Notes under the pieces: generated by a model
Databases searched by the model: none
What the model was told of the DNA's origin: nothing
Seen by the model: the letters and a program-made list of their open reading frames with translations, nothing else
Assembly: GCA_947650285.1 (NCBI GenBank)
Contig: CANTFL010001327.1
Span: 186,001-250,000 of the forward strand
From: Hyaloperonospora brassicae
Taxonomy: Eukaryota; Oomycota; Peronosporomycetes; Peronosporales; Peronosporaceae
Length of the DNA stretch: 64,000 nt
Direction of reading: 5' to 3'
Translations under genes and position numbers: made by a program
Shown here: piece by piece, positions 1-12,300 of the stretch
Numbering within the stretch: position 1 is the stretch's first letter
How the letters are laid out: each line of letters begins with the position of its first letter

Positions 1-449
1 AGGATTTGAGGTATCCACTTGCAATGTGATTAAAATTGTATCTTATACTGTGTGAAAACATGCGTCCGATGCACCATTTCAAATTTCGGTAGTCAAACGA
101 GTAGTAATTCGATCCAAGTCCGCAATGGTGCATCTCATCGTAAAAGTCAAACCATGAACTTCTTCAGCTCGGGTGCAGCAAATGAACTGTACACTTCGGA
201 AGATATCGCTGGAGGGGTGGTGTGCATCGTAATACTACGGTCTATTTGCCGAGAAAAACGAGCTCGATATATATGATCACGAGCTTCCTGTTGCAAAGCT
301 GCAATGCGCGGCATCACATCCACCTGTGGGTATAGTAGTTTCGGTGTCGAAGTGTCTAATGTCAACAGATGAGCTGGGTTGGGGGTACGACAGACTGTTG
401 TGGAGTCTGAAATGGCTTGGTGCCTAGCTTTATCAAGTTGTGATGGCAC
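1..449 (-). pseudogene. Coding-like fragment reaching the window edge, frameshifted
   Basis: The minus strand holds two adjoining protein-like frames with normal composition. One runs from about 449 to 150 and includes the stretch EARDHIYRARFSRQIDRS. The other runs from about 156 to the window edge and includes FYDEMHHCGLGSNYYSF. They join only across a frame change near 150-156, with no usable GT-AG intron seen there. This suggests either a decayed gene whose 3' part lies outside the window, or a gene with an indel. The family is not recognised. Confidence 0.3.
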
Positions 450-933
450 TGCTGGTAATAAATCATTGTCGACTCACGATCGCCACATAGGGTGCATTAC
501 CTTTATCGTGCGACTGGTGTCAAAGAAGCGTCTCGGTCAGCATGCAATCATCGGCAAGGTCACTAATGTGCGATGTGATGATTATTAATAGGCGAGGTAG
601 CAATGTGTGATATGCGAGGTGTGATAGGTTGTCAACCGGAAGATTCCAGTAGAATTGCAGGTGGCAGAAAAGATTGCGGACTCATGGCCTGCTATCATCA
701 ACACTTTGCACTTTACAACCATGTGCCCAGCTGCCTATACTTTGTAAACGACGTGACAGCTCTCTAGATTTGTTCACGCTGGAGTTTTTCCTATCAATCA
801 ATCGGGTTTCCGCTATCGATCACAGTTAATGCCGACATTCCCAAATGACAGTTGCGAACTGAAAAACCGATGAATTGTGTAGCGACTATCACTGGCATAC
901 ATGTGTTTACTCCATCTCTCGCTTCCTTCGCCA

Positions 934-1194
934 ATGAACACTAACAGCACGAGAATTCCGCTTAAACAATTGATGTGGCTCCTATTACACCTTGTGTGTT
1001 CCTTAGCTCTTGTGCCGATTGTGACAGCAACGGTCATTCGGCAACAGTCACCATCCGAGTATCCGAATCTTGTCTTGCTGACAAGCCAACGTTCCTCGGA
1101 AGGGAACTATGTTGTTCAACTTTCTTGTTTTTTTTGGAATTATTACGATAATGCATACAATGTTTATGACATCCTATCCATAAGCAAACGATAA
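934..1194 (+). CDS. Possible small secreted protein
   Basis: An 86-codon frame starts at ATG 934; an in-frame ATG at 901 also exists. The N-terminus looks like a signal peptide: a short polar segment with a Lys, then a Leu-rich core (LMWLLLHLVCSLALVPIV), then small residues. The remainder is about 55 residues. No RXLR, LXLFLAK or Cys-rich pattern is seen. The surrounding 3 kb has no confident gene, so this may be chance or the remnant of an effector. No family is recognised. Confidence 0.28.
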   Translation: MNTNSTRIPLKQLMWLLLHLVCSLALVPIVTATVIRQQSPSEYPNLVLLTSQRSSEGNYVVQLSCFFWNYYDNAYNVYDILSISKR

Positions 1195-1307
1195 TTACAA
1201 TAAAACGTTATTATATTCTCGTTTTCAAATATATGTAACTTAGTCCATTTAGTTTGTCGATGTCCTATCCGTTTGCAAACGATAGTTACAGCGAAACGTT
1301 ATGATTT
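1171..1307. repeat. Imperfect direct repeat, 46 bp, two copies
   Basis: Copies at 1171-1216 and 1262-1307 share CCTATCC, GCAAACGAT and AAACGTTAT in the same order and spacing. By eye about three quarters of positions agree. They flank AT-rich DNA just after the 934-1194 frame. Confidence 0.5.
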
Positions 1308-1319
1308 AGTCACTTATTT

Positions 1320-3466
1320 CACAATGTATAATCTATGACGCTAAACGATGACCCATCCAATAACGATAGTTTCCTGATCACAGGACTTGAAGTTGGCATC
1401 CGTAGTCAAACTGTACTACTTCGTTTTGCTGCGTGAGGAACGCGCAGAATGCGGTAACGAGGTTATGCTCTTATTTTGAAGATGCTCGCTCTTAGTTTAC
1501 CCTGTATATTCTTCGGTCTGCGCCTATAGAAAGGGCTTACAAAGAATACACATCGTGTCCAAGCGATGTTGTGAGCTCTTCACTTTCTCAGACTATTGTA
1601 AATTTCCTGATACGTGGATGCGTCAGTTTTTGATTACGATGTGCGTAACATGTACAATGGTGAGAAATTGCGCTACATCAAGTAGCACAGCTTCAACGTC
1701 CTCGCTTGCTGCATGGCAAACGTGCGTGTAGGTTGCGATCCACGCGGCTCGTGAGAACTCGGAGATAGCTCTCAGGCCTAAAGTAGTGGAATGTACCGAA
1801 AGGTCACTCCGAAAGGTCAATGCTAATGAAACGTCACGGTTGCTCGACACAAACTCGTGAAGGGCATTATCCTCTCGGCTGTCAATCTTGTGCCATCACG
1901 GTAGCGTACGTCAAGGGATGGAATGCAAAAACTGGATCGGATTACTAAAGATAGAATGGGTATCATATGCCATGCAAGGGCAGCACGAGAGCCAGCGAGT
2001 CCGAGCAGGGCAATGGTGTGCTACTACGAAGTGACGCGGGACAAGAAGCTGTGCAAGACGTGGGAAGTTTGACACAAATGAATACATGCAGCAAAACAGC
2101 GAGGTCAGTTCTCTGTCGAACTGACCCTCTCGATGCTCGTTCAAGTCCATAGGATAGAGACTACAAAGACCGAGAGGCTGCTATCTGTCCGGACCACCCT
2201 TTGTGCGCAAAGACCGATTCTCCGTCTCCGCCACTCTGCGAGGTCCCCCTCTTTCACCGAACAGCAGCACGTAGCAGTCAAAAGACCCACTGAACGCGCC
2301 AGCATTCGGCAAAAAGCGAGGTTTCCTATGTCCGTCCCCCCTTACAATGAGAAGGTAGTGCCTTGAATCTCCCCATCAAGATTCTGAGGGACGATAGATA
2401 GCGTCAAACTTCCACACAGTTGGCTCGCCAAAACCAACCGACATCAAACCACGCTATCCCTACCACTGTCAACGCCGCAGGACACGCCCTGTATCCTCCT
2501 TATCCACGGCTCTATGAGCCGCGATACTGAGAACCTCGTGCTGACCCGTACGTTGGATGCTCGACCTCGTATGAATGTACTCGTCACTTCCAGTTTTGTG
2601 TGTCTGCTTTTGCGCTTGTTGAATAGCTTATCGCTGCCAGCCAATCGTTTTGATTTCCACAATAAAAAGTAAAATTTCTCGTTAAAAGAGGAATTTTTTT
2701 ACCTCCTCGACGCCTGATGGATGAGTCGCGCGAAAGTTGCTGCAGTGTCGAACGAGCCACAGCAGTTTTTTCTAAGTGCCGAGTGTGCAAACTAAAGGCA
2801 ACGTACCATCACTAGAAAAGGCAAAGGTGCATCGCTCATTGGTATTTGATACTAGTGCCAGTGCTGCAGTTGACTTTGTCTTTACTTCGATGTTTCTGTT
2901 CGGCGTATGATAACTAGTCGAGCAACCCGTGCCGCAGAGCACGCACGTTGTTCAATAAGTACGGTCCGCACGCTATCAGTCCAGGACCACACGTCATATC
3001 ACAATGACAGCTTCGTCGTGTACTTTGCTGCACGTACTCGTTCTAGTTCTTGTTCATGCGGCATCACGGAAGCTAAACAAAGATATTGTGGTCAAGGTAA
3101 TGATGGTTTTGTTTTGCTAAGCCACAATAGTTTGTACAGCTTATAAAGCGAGCAAACACCATGACCAGTCAACGTTCCTCCGTGTGCCTTTTGGTGCCTT
3201 CTTCTATGCTCTTCAGCACAGCGCAAGCCCAGACGAACACGAACGAGCGCAGCAAACGGCTCACTATCTGTACCTCATTGCTGATGACGACAGACTGCAG
3301 ACTCGCTCTGACTTCTCTGCTACTTCAGCTCAACCAAGTCGCTTGTAGAATTGGCAAATACCAACGCCGGTAAGACTTGCCCATTCTCAGAGCATGCGGG
3401 CGGTCCAAAGCCTGATCACTTCGGCCCGGGAGTACCACATGTGCTGCATATCCCTACCGATTCTCA
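1320..3466. other. Gene-poor spacer with coding-like debris
   Basis: No complete gene can be supported here. On the minus strand from about 1880 down to 1623 there is a clean protein-like frame (containing RDVSLALTFRSDLSVHSTT) ending in a stop at 1623. It has no ATG-initiated exon that can be joined to it. The rest shows only short frames on both strands. Confidence 0.35.
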
Positions 3467-4626
3467 TCATGTGGAGCAACACGGGTCGATACTGCCGCCA
3501 AGCTTGTCAGCGTCCGTGTCCTTGAAAATGACGAAGCCCAGACCGACGCCAAGAATCACTGCCACAAACATGAGCGTCTCGAACGTCATGATGACCAGCA
3601 TGACCAAGTAGCCCAAACTCAGATGTACCATGTACATGACTGCTAGCACCAGTTTGCACCAGAACGGCAGGCGGCAAACAAGGCTGATCTCCAGAGCAGC
3701 GGGCACGCTGCCCACCTTTTGTACGACTGACCCGTAGCTCGCAGTGTGACCATCCTCGGTGCTGCAGACTCGCGGCGTGCACAACGACGTGTAGTCTGAC
3801 TGGCTAGACACGACACCGTGGAGCCGAGAGAACCGCTTTTCCACAAACTCGCGCAGCTCGCCAAAGCCTTCGAGCAAGACGGCGAGCAAGACGACACCGA
3901 GGAAGGCAAACACGTACTTGATCTCCGTCGAGATCACCCACGGCTGAAAGAGCAGCAACAGGCACGCGGTATTGCCGCCAATAGCGGTCTGGAAACCATT
4001 GTACATGGCGGACCCCGTGGGGTCGGCCGCTGCGCCGGTGTAGCAAAAGTCGTCGGAAGACGCTTGGGCTGCCACGTACTTGGTCGGGTTGTCAAACACG
4101 AGTTGTGCGTGCGCCTTCGAGCACGTGTAGATCTTCTGTCCGCCCTTGGAGATCCACGGCACAGCGTGCGTGAGGTGGTCAAAGCTCTTGCTACAGACGG
4201 GACACCTGATCGACTTTGCGTCCTTGTAGATCTCGTCGGTCGAGATATCGGCCTCTACTGGACGGCCAAGGTTAGCACCCTGCATCAAGAAAGGGAGCGA
4301 TGGATCGATAGAGAGAGTTCAATACAGAGACAGATAGAGAGAGCAGTTAGTCGACGCGCGGTCTCCTGTCGATAAGTGGTCTGACAGGTCACAACAGATT
4401 GCCGCACCGGTTTGTGCTGCAGGGACTCAATGTGGCCAGCCATCTCACACGCGTAGACGTACTGGTTGCCCCGCACAGTGGCGTTGATGTTGGGCTTGAC
4501 GTCCATGTTGCACAACGGGCACGTGGTCTTCTGCAGGTTCTGACCAGCGTCAGTGGGCGGCAGTAGCAGCAGCGACAGCAATGGCAGCAAAAGCAGCAGC
4601 AGCGACACCGACAGGGCTTTGGCCAT
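3467..4626 (-). CDS. Ctr-family copper transporter with Cys-rich luminal domains (2 exons)
   Basis: Predicted high-affinity copper transporter of the Ctr/COPT family, probably moving Cu(I) across the plasma or vacuolar membrane. Exon 1 is 4626-4408; exon 2 is 4279-3467. The acceptor GATGCAG is clear. The donor GTGCGG is chosen because it keeps phase 0; other donors exist nearby. The product is about 343 residues. A Leu-rich signal peptide follows ATG 4626. Two Cys modules follow: CPLCNMDV and CPVCSKSF, each with a downstream YVYAC or KIYTC-type strand resembling YHS/NosL metal-binding folds. Three membrane segments end the protein. The second carries the Ctr signature MxxxM (MLVIM) and the third GxxxG (GVGLG). 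It lies head-to-head with a paralogue at 5279, suggesting shared regulation. The long in-frame extension upstream of 4626 is not favoured because it would mask the signal peptide. Confidence 0.82.
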
Positions 4627-5278
4627 TTTGAGCTCAAAAGTCGACTGAGCTCTTGACGGACCGAAAGGCCGAGTTGCGGGACGGCGGCAAGCGGTCACGT
4701 AGAAAGGGAATGTAACAGCGAAAGGGAACGGACGGGCGCGACCGAAAGGCGCTCTGCGAGTCGACAACGAGACGGAGTGGCGCCAGTCTCGATCTACAGT
4801 AGGGGAAGAGAGTGTGTGGGCAATTATTGACTGGGGCGCTATCGCTGACTTGCTCGAAATAGACTCGTGCTAAGAGCGTGTCGATCGACGATCGCTTCTA
4901 TTTTGAGACACTGGCGCAAATGAGCGACTTTTACACCCCCTGCCGATCGTTTTCAGTCTGATAGTCTCTCTTCTCAGACAGAAACAAACAAAAGGCCCCG
5001 TTCGGTTCTCTTGCGCCTGGCACGTCATCTGACACAAAAGGACCGCTGATGCGGTCATTGCAGCCACAAAGTTGCGACTGCGCGCGTTCTCTGCCGCCGG
5101 CGCGACGATTAGCGCTCTCGCAGCATCACACGCCGTCTATCGATTTGCATAGAAATCCATATCCCCACTCACGCCCTTCAAACAAACGTACACTGACATT
5201 GTGCCCAAAATGCCTCAGGGCCTTTGACGATCCGCTGCACAATTGCCATTTGGGCTTTCGCGTCGTCCCCCCCACGCG
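4627..5278. promoter_or_regulatory. Shared divergent promoter of two Ctr copper transporters
   Basis: This 652-bp gap separates the two Ctr start codons. Toward the plus-strand gene, CACAATTGCCATTTGGGC at 5238-5255 resembles the oomycete initiator plus flanking box and sits 25-40 bp before ATG 5279. Toward the minus-strand gene, a box reading TTACATTCCCTTTC on the minus strand lies near 4700-4720. No metal-response element could be identified. Confidence 0.45.
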
Positions 5279-6721
5279 ATGCGCCTCCGCTCTCTGCGGC
5301 ACTGCGCCACCGCAGCCGCTCTCCTGCTGCCCCCCGCACCACTCGCTGCGGCAGCTCACGTCCCGTCCGCTCCCCACCGTCTCCACGTACACGACACGCA
5401 CGCGACGCCGCAGCTGCACCGCAAACTGACCGCTACGGCCGCTGTGAGCTCCACGGACCACACGTGCCCCGTGTGCGGCATGTCGACGCTCGACAGCGGC
5501 TACGCCAATGCCAACTACGTGACGCTCACGCACGGGCAGAAGATCTACTCGTGTGGAATGGCCGCGCGCCCGTTCCCCAGCTACGGCTCCAAGTTGACCG
5601 ACACGGCCTATTTGGCCGCCAACATGGCCGAGTTCATTGTCAATCCGACGGACAGGAGCGCCTACGCCAAGTGCAGTAGCACCTGCGACGAGTGCGCAGA
5701 CGGCGTCAACGACCCCATGTCGGGCGCTGCTGTCAAGACGGACACGTACGTCTACGTGTGCCTGAAGAACGGGCAGAAGATCTATTTTGCGTCGCAAGCC
5801 AACAAGAACGCGTACCTTACCAGCGTCAAGACAGGGCCCCGCTATCGAGTCGATACGGTCATTTGCGAGGGAGCGCCGTGCTCGGACGCGGCCGCAGTCA
5901 CGACGCTGAGTCCAGCAGCGCAGAGGTTCGTGCCGGACTTGTCGTCGTCGAGTGCACGCGGTACGGCTGCGGCCCCGTCGACGTCGCCGTCCCGTAGCAC
6001 CGCTACCACTGAAACGGACGAGTCGTCGACTGGTTCGGACTTTTGCTCGGGCCAGGGGTCGGTCATGTTCAACGGCTTCCAGCTGTCTATGAACGGGTCG
6101 TGCGTGATGCTGCTCTTCCAGCCGTGGGTGCTCAACAGCGGCGGGAAGTACGCGATCGGCTTCATCGCCTGCTTTCTGATTGCACTGCTCAACGAGACGC
6201 TGGTGAAGGGACGGGAGATGGTGCGGCAACGGCTGCTCGCGGCACGGAAGCTCCGTCCTAGTGACAAGCTCCACAAGATGCAGTGCAAGCTCCTTCTCGC
6301 GGTGTTGTACATGATTCAGATGACGGTCGCGTACTTTGCGATGCTCGTGGTCATGACGTACGAGACGGGTCTGTTCCTCGCCCTGATCGCCGGCTTTGGC
6401 ACCGGTTTTGTGCTCTACAAGAATCTGGACCAGGACGTCACGGAAGAACGTGGTGCATGGCGGTTCACGGACCCTTCGACGGTGCGGATCCAAGTGGGCG
6501 GCATGTCGTGCATGAAGAACTGCGGCACAACGGTAGAGACTGCACTGAAGAACACGCCCGGTGTGACGAATGCAGTGGTGGTGTTTGTCGAGCGCGCGGC
6601 TTATGTCTCTGGATCGGCGCAAGTGAGCGACCTGATGGAGGCCGTCGAGGCCGTCGGGTTTACTGCTGAGATGAGCAGTGTCCAGTATGCACATCGAAGC
6701 AGCGATCCTCATCACGCGTAA
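5279..6721 (+). CDS. Ctr-family copper transporter fused to Cys-rich repeats and a C-terminal HMA domain
   Basis: A single-exon 480-residue protein predicted to bind and import copper. ATG 5279 is chosen because it begins a signal peptide and follows an initiator-like box; the frame is open further upstream but has no ATG. Order of parts: signal peptide (about 1-25); Cys module with CPVCGM and YSCGM (about 62-100); second module with CDEC, NDPMSG and YVYVC (about 137-170); Ser/Thr-rich linker; Ctr membrane domain with TM1 near 274-310 and TM2-TM3 near 339-380 containing MLVVM (MxxxM) and GFGTG (GxxxG); then an HMA-like domain near 402-465 with GMSCMKNCG. The spacing is Cys-x3-Cys rather than the usual Cys-x2-Cys. 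The Cys repeats may capture copper outside and the HMA may accept it inside; that is inference. It is paralogous to the adjacent minus-strand gene, which lacks the HMA. Confidence 0.87.
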   Translation: MRLRSLRHCATAAALLLPPAPLAAAAHVPSAPHRLHVHDTHATPQLHRKLTATAAVSSTDHTCPVCGMSTLDSGYANANYVTLTHGQKIYSCGMAARPFPSYGSKLTDTAYLAANMAEFIVNPTDRSAYAKCSSTCDECADGVNDPMSGAAVKTDTYVYVCLKNGQKIYFASQANKNAYLTSVKTGPRYRVDTVICEGAPCSDAAAVTTLSPAAQRFVPDLSSSSARGTAAAPSTSPSRSTATTETDESSTGSDFCSGQGSVMFNGFQLSMNGSCVMLLFQPWVLNSGGKYAIGFIACFLIALLNETLVKGREMVRQRLLAARKLRPSDKLHKMQCKLLLAVLYMIQMTVAYFAMLVVMTYETGLFLALIAGFGTGFVLYKNLDQDVTEERGAWRFTDPSTVRIQVGGMSCMKNCGTTVETALKNTPGVTNAVVVFVERAAYVSGSAQVSDLMEAVEAVGFTAEMSSVQYAHRSSDPHHA

Positions 6722-9320
6722 GAGTGTGCGTGTATTGTGCACACTGCTTGTAAGAAACCGACGCCTTGCTCACTCGTCTGGTTGCACTGTTGTTTTGTTG
6801 CTGCTTGGTTGTGTATGTAGTGAATGCCGCAAGGACGTGTGAGTGTCATGTGTGAGACTCTATGCGCTCAGCGTTGGACGGGAGCAGAGAGACACACAGC
6901 TTATGGCAAGTGAAGCTTTGATCGTGCTACGGTCGGCACCAGAAGCCAAGCGAGACTGTGGTGGGTTTGCTGAGACAGCGATCACTTCGACGCTACCCGA
7001 TATGTGGCCTGCGTATCATCTACAAGTCGCAGTCTGCAACCAGACGCTTCGGCGACATGGCCAAACAACGATCGAATGAAGGAGGCTCACATGGCCTTTG
7101 TCACGGAACGCGCCGTCGGCTTGTGCCGCCCTCAGACATTCACTGGGTCCACACAGATACGTGCGTCGCCTTCATCACGACAACAGCAGGATATCCATCC
7201 AGCAACGCATTCCATGAGACTATAAACTCGACTAAAAGTGTCTAGCAATGCCACTTCATTTGTCGTGTCGTGGACCGAGTGAGCAGAAGAGGTTGTCGTT
7301 GGCTGAGTCTACGACATCCACTTCTCATTGCGTTTCTTCTGGTCGCCGAGTAGCTGTCGCAGCGGAAGAACTAAACTCGCCCATCACGTCGTCCGGGACC
7401 ACTCCGTCTCGGGTCTCGATCTTGACACCGCGTGCGAGCGACACTTTCCTGGCGTCAAATTGTAAGTTCGGTACGGCAATCAGCGCAATGGGGCAGAAGT
7501 GAGCGCACGAAAGCGTGGACCGGACCTTCTTCGTCGTCTCAGTGCACCGGTCACGCGACCGGCTGACCGCATCTGTAGATGTCGAAACAAGTGACGTTCC
7601 TCGAAATTGTACAACATCGAAAGGAAGCGATCGATGAGGAAGCAAATGGGACGACATTAACCTCTGCACTGAAGGAAAATGTGGCTGCAAAGAGGCAATG
7701 CCAACCACATGGATCGTTTCGGACAGGTCCTACTGCAACTCTGGAAGATAAGCACCTCTAGTAGATCGATGCCATGCCTTGTCCGCAGTACCAGCGCTTG
7801 TGGCGAAGAAAGCGGCGAGCGATTTCAAGCTTCACGACACGATTCTCGCACTCTGCTCGTACGGAAGATCGTCACGCAATGACCGAGCAAGATCATGGCG
7901 ATCGTTGACGTCGTTGGTCAATCCGTCACGTCTCTTTGCCGGGTCAGAGAAGTGCTTCAGACGATGCACAAAGGTCTGCGTGCCAAAAGGTGGGCGGATG
8001 ACAGCGCAAGCAAGTGAGCGAGCGACCACGACCGTGAAGAAGGGGCCGCAATCGACACCGCCAACTGGTGGCCGGTCTTTGATGAGCAATGCACCATTGG
8101 CGGCGTCTGTACGACCATCGACCAAGTGAAGAAAGTCGGAGCGGGACAAACATCGTCGTGGCTACGGACGGTTGACTGCTTTGACGCAAATTACTAGACC
8201 ATCTCACCTACCGACGACAATGCACTTGACACTCCCTCGGACATGCAGAACGTCTTTGTAGCTCGAGAATAACACGTTTGTCGCGCGGATACTTGCCATT
8301 TGCTGGTGCAGTCGTCGTCACAACGCTACTGTATCTGTAGCGCGAAGTGGCCACTTTACGGAGTCGCACGCCTACGACCTTCCAGCTGAAGCCGCATCAG
8401 CATCGGCACTAGGCGAATCGACGTGGCCATGATACAGGGAATGCATAGGAACTGATGTGCCAACGCGAAATGACGCTGAGCGTGCCTTCCAAATCGGTGT
8501 AGCAGACCAATGCGTATCATCGCATCTGTGGCACCACCAAAGCACTTCCCAATTGAGGTCACGTAACTTCATCCATTGAATATGGCGATCTGTACCCGAC
8601 TCGTGCATGAGCATAGAATAGCTCTATTCTATCGACATGTTGTACGTACCGAGAGAGATCTCTACAGCAGCGCTTCCACATGCAAAAGGTTTGGCCGTGC
8701 GACTGGAAGCACGAGAGGATTGATGCGGTGCCAATCGAGCGGTCTCTGCACGCACCGGCTGGTAGTTGTGTCCCGCCCACATTTCCTCTACGGCTAACGT
8801 TCGTCTACAGGCGATGTGTCAATAATGCCCATCTCGTAGATTACGGTATGCAAAAGATATACTGAAAACACTTACGTTCCTGCAAAAAACGACGTGCTTG
8901 ACACTCACAGTATCACCTCATAATGGGTCACTCGACGACCATGTGCCTCTCTTACACTCACAGCGTATCTCTCCACTGAATGGTACCAGCTGCAACTTGT
9001 TCTAGAAAAGCGCTCCATCACACCAACTGACTGTGCAAAAACAACGGTCCGCATCGACCAAAAGTACAAAGCGAAAGAGCAGCAGCAAGAGGGGACGCGC
9101 TGAGCTCGCCATCTTATTGGTCCATCCCCTCGCGCCGCCACTCCAGCTATCGTTACTTCACACGGGCCTCCAGGATCCTTCCTCACTCGAAAAGCTCTTG
9201 ACGAACAAACCCCCACGTCCGTCCGCCCGCGCTCCTCCTCCGCCTCCTCCACCTCCCTCTCCTTCTTGCCCGTGCGCCCCCGCCCTACCCCCACCACATC
9301 CACGAGGATCGCCGCCAGCG
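6722..9320. other. 2.6-kb spacer, no supported gene
   Basis: Only short frames occur. One at 7894-8010 (+), MAIVDVVGQSVTSLCR onward, is protein-like but stops after about 40 codons. Others at 7325-7708 (-) and 7779-8129 (+) overlap on opposite strands with no recognisable motif. The stretch may hold an old decayed gene. The last 200 bp are Pro/Ser-codon-like low-complexity DNA that forms the 5' leader of the trehalose gene. Confidence 0.35.
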
Positions 9321-12300
9321 ATGAAGACCGAAGACGCCGCTGCGCTCCACGTGACGACCGCGTCGCTGCCGCCGCCGTCGAGCGGCGTCATGTCGCCCCG
9401 CAACGAGTTCTTTGTGTCGCAGCGCGCCGCGACGGACCTCGAGCTCAGCCGCTTGGACTCGTCGCTGTCGCTGGAGGAGCAGGAGATTTTGGCCACGATC
9501 CAGGAGCTCCAGCTGCAGCTCACGCACCTGCGCGCAGCAGAAGAGCAGGAGAAGTGCGCCCCGCCCGACGCAGCGGACGCAGCAGTCGGTCGCCACCAGC
9601 TCATTGTCGTGTCCAACAACCTGCCGGTGCTGTTGGAGCGCCACCCGCAGACGGGACGCTGGAAAGCCACGAAGACCACAGGTGGACTGGACAAACTCAT
9701 GTGTTTGACTGGCGTGCGCGCCGAGATGGACTTTCTGTGGGTCGGCGGCGTCGGGCAGCCGATCCCCAAGAGCGAGCACGAAGCAGTGCGCAGTCTGCTG
9801 CTGCAGCACAAGTGTCTGCCTGTGTTTCTGTCGTCGGACGTGGCGTCGCGACACGCGAGTTTCTCGTCCGAAGTGCTCTGGTCCCTGTTCCACTACGTGT
9901 CGGAGCCCGTACCGCTCTTGAACACGGGCGGCAACTCGAGCTTCTACTCGACGAAGCGGTTCAACAAACAGGACTGGCGCGCCTACGAGTCGGCCAACGA
10001 GAGCTTTGCCGACGCAATTGCTGAAGTGTACAATGAAGGCGACTCGGTGTGGGTGCACGACTATCACCTCATGTTGCTCCCGTCGCTGTTGCGCCAGCGC
10101 ATTCCGCTGTGTCGCATCGGCTGGTTTCTGCACACGCCGTTCCCGTCGTCAGAAGTGTACTGCCGTCTTCCAGTGCGGTCGCAGCTGCTCACGGGCGTCT
10201 TGCAAGCCGATCTGCTGGGATTCCAGACGTTTGACTACGAACGACACTTTCTTTCCACCTGCCATCGACTTTTGGGCGTCGAGTGCACGCACAAGGGCGT
10301 CCGCAGCGCGCTCGCAAACCGTGATCATTTTGCTTCGATTGGTGTCTTTCCGATTGGCATTAGTTTGGAACCGTTTGCGCATGTCGCGTCGAGTCGACCA
10401 ACGCTTGACCGAGTGAATGAGCTGCATGAAAAATTCGGCGGGAAGCGTATTATTCTAGGCATCGACCGACTGGATAACATCAAAGGCATCCCTCACAAAA
10501 TGTTGGCGATGGAAATGCTTTTGGATCGCTTTCCAGAGTGGCAGCATAATGTCGTGCTGGTGCAGATTGGCATCTCGTCCCGTTCTGGCGTCGTCGACAG
10601 CGGAACGATTCATGCGAGCGGTAAAAATGACCGTCTGTCCAGTGTGAACAAAGCCAGCGGAGAGAAGAGCAACGTGCTTCCTCGGTCTTCTTCGTATTCA
10701 GTAATGGGACCAGGGGGCTCCGTCGGCAGTGACAGCCCAATCAAAGGTGTGCCAGAGTCTCCTCCAACGGCTGCAAGTCCAATTGCAGCTGGCAAGGGGA
10801 AGAGTAGTGGATATGACGCCTGCTACCAGCTTGAGATGAGCTCTCATAGCTACCACAACATTTCGACCCAAGTAAACCAGATCGTCGGGCGTATCAACGG
10901 CATTTTTGGAACTCTCGACTACGCACCCATACACTTTATCCAGCAGCAAGCCACTCCGCATGATGAGTTGTGCGCGCTCTATGATCTGGCTGATGTTTGC
11001 TTGGTGACGTCTACGCGCGATGGAATGAATTTGGTGTCTCATGAATTTGTCGTGTGCCAGCAGCACTTTATGCGAAACAAGGATGAACGGACCAAAGCTG
11101 CTCGTATGGCCACTAGAGAGTCTTCTGGTCCTGGCGGCAAGAGTAACGGCGGATTGGCAAGTACCAGCACTTCGAAAGCTCTCAGAGATGATGATGCGGG
11201 GAAAAGTGGAGGGCTCTCTCCGATTCCATCGTCACAAGAGTCCTCAGCGTCGGTTCTGACGGATTGGGAAGGTGAAGATGGTGGACCAGGTGTGCTGGTG
11301 GTGAGTGAATTTGCAGGCTGCTCGCAGTCGCTGAGTGGCGCTATCGTCATAAACCCGTGGAATACCGAAGACCTGGCTCGGAGCATGCACCAAGCCTTGA
11401 GTATGTGCCGCACGGAGCGTGAGATCCGTCAGCAGAAACTGTATCGCTATGTTTCGTCAAACACTGCTTCGGTTTGGGGACGACAGTTTCTGGAAGAGCT
11501 CGGTGTGGCGGTCGAGAAAAACCGCAAGTCATCCACCCAGCTACCCAAACTCGACAAGAAAGCTATCGTGCGAGCATATACTAGCGCGCAGAATCGTGTG
11601 ATCATTCTGGACTATGATCGAACGCTGACGCCACAACACTCTCTTCTTCCGCTTGCTGCTGTCGGACCTAACTTCAAGTCGTTGCTTGATGCACTTACTG
11701 CTGATGAACGCAATACAGTGTTTATTGTCAGCGGCCGCGAGCGAAAGTTTCTGGAGACCTGGCTGAACGGTATGCGCGTCGGTGTTGCAGCAGAGGACGG
11801 ATTCTTTTATCGTATGAACTTGAGCAACACACGTGAGCAGTGGAAAACGATGAGCAAGTTCCAGTACGACGTTGCAAGCGCTCGGTCAGGTGGAAGTACT
11901 ACCGCAACGGTCGCTGGAATGGGTAGTGTGGGAAGTCTGGATACGTCTTACTCTAGCGAAGCTCATGGCATGATGCACATGAGCATGGGCAGTCTCCCGA
12001 CGTATGCGCAGCATGTTCCTGCACCCAGATCAGCTGACACTGGGGATGGTACACCGTTTGCGACTGGAAGTGCTGCGACGGATGACTCGTTCGGTGGAGA
12101 TGACATGTCCTGGAAGGACTTGGTGCTGCCAACCATGCTGACGTTCACTGACCGAACGCCGGGCAGTTATATCGAAGACAAGGAGAGTTCATTGACGTGG
12201 CACTATGGCGACGCCGACCCTCATTTTGGCAGTTGGCAGGCAAAGGACTTGCAGATCATTCTGGAGCGGCAGCTCATCGGTACCGCGCTGGAAGTCTACC

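Noticed and set aside
5126..6742. Long minus-strand frame of about 540 codons opposite the Ctr-HMA gene
   Set aside because: Arg/His-rich shadow of a GC-biased gene; the plus strand has clear Ctr and HMA motifs.
9033..9320. N-terminal extension of the trehalose enzyme
   Set aside because: The extension has no ATG (it opens at GTG) and is Pro-rich low-complexity text; ATG 9321 is preferred.
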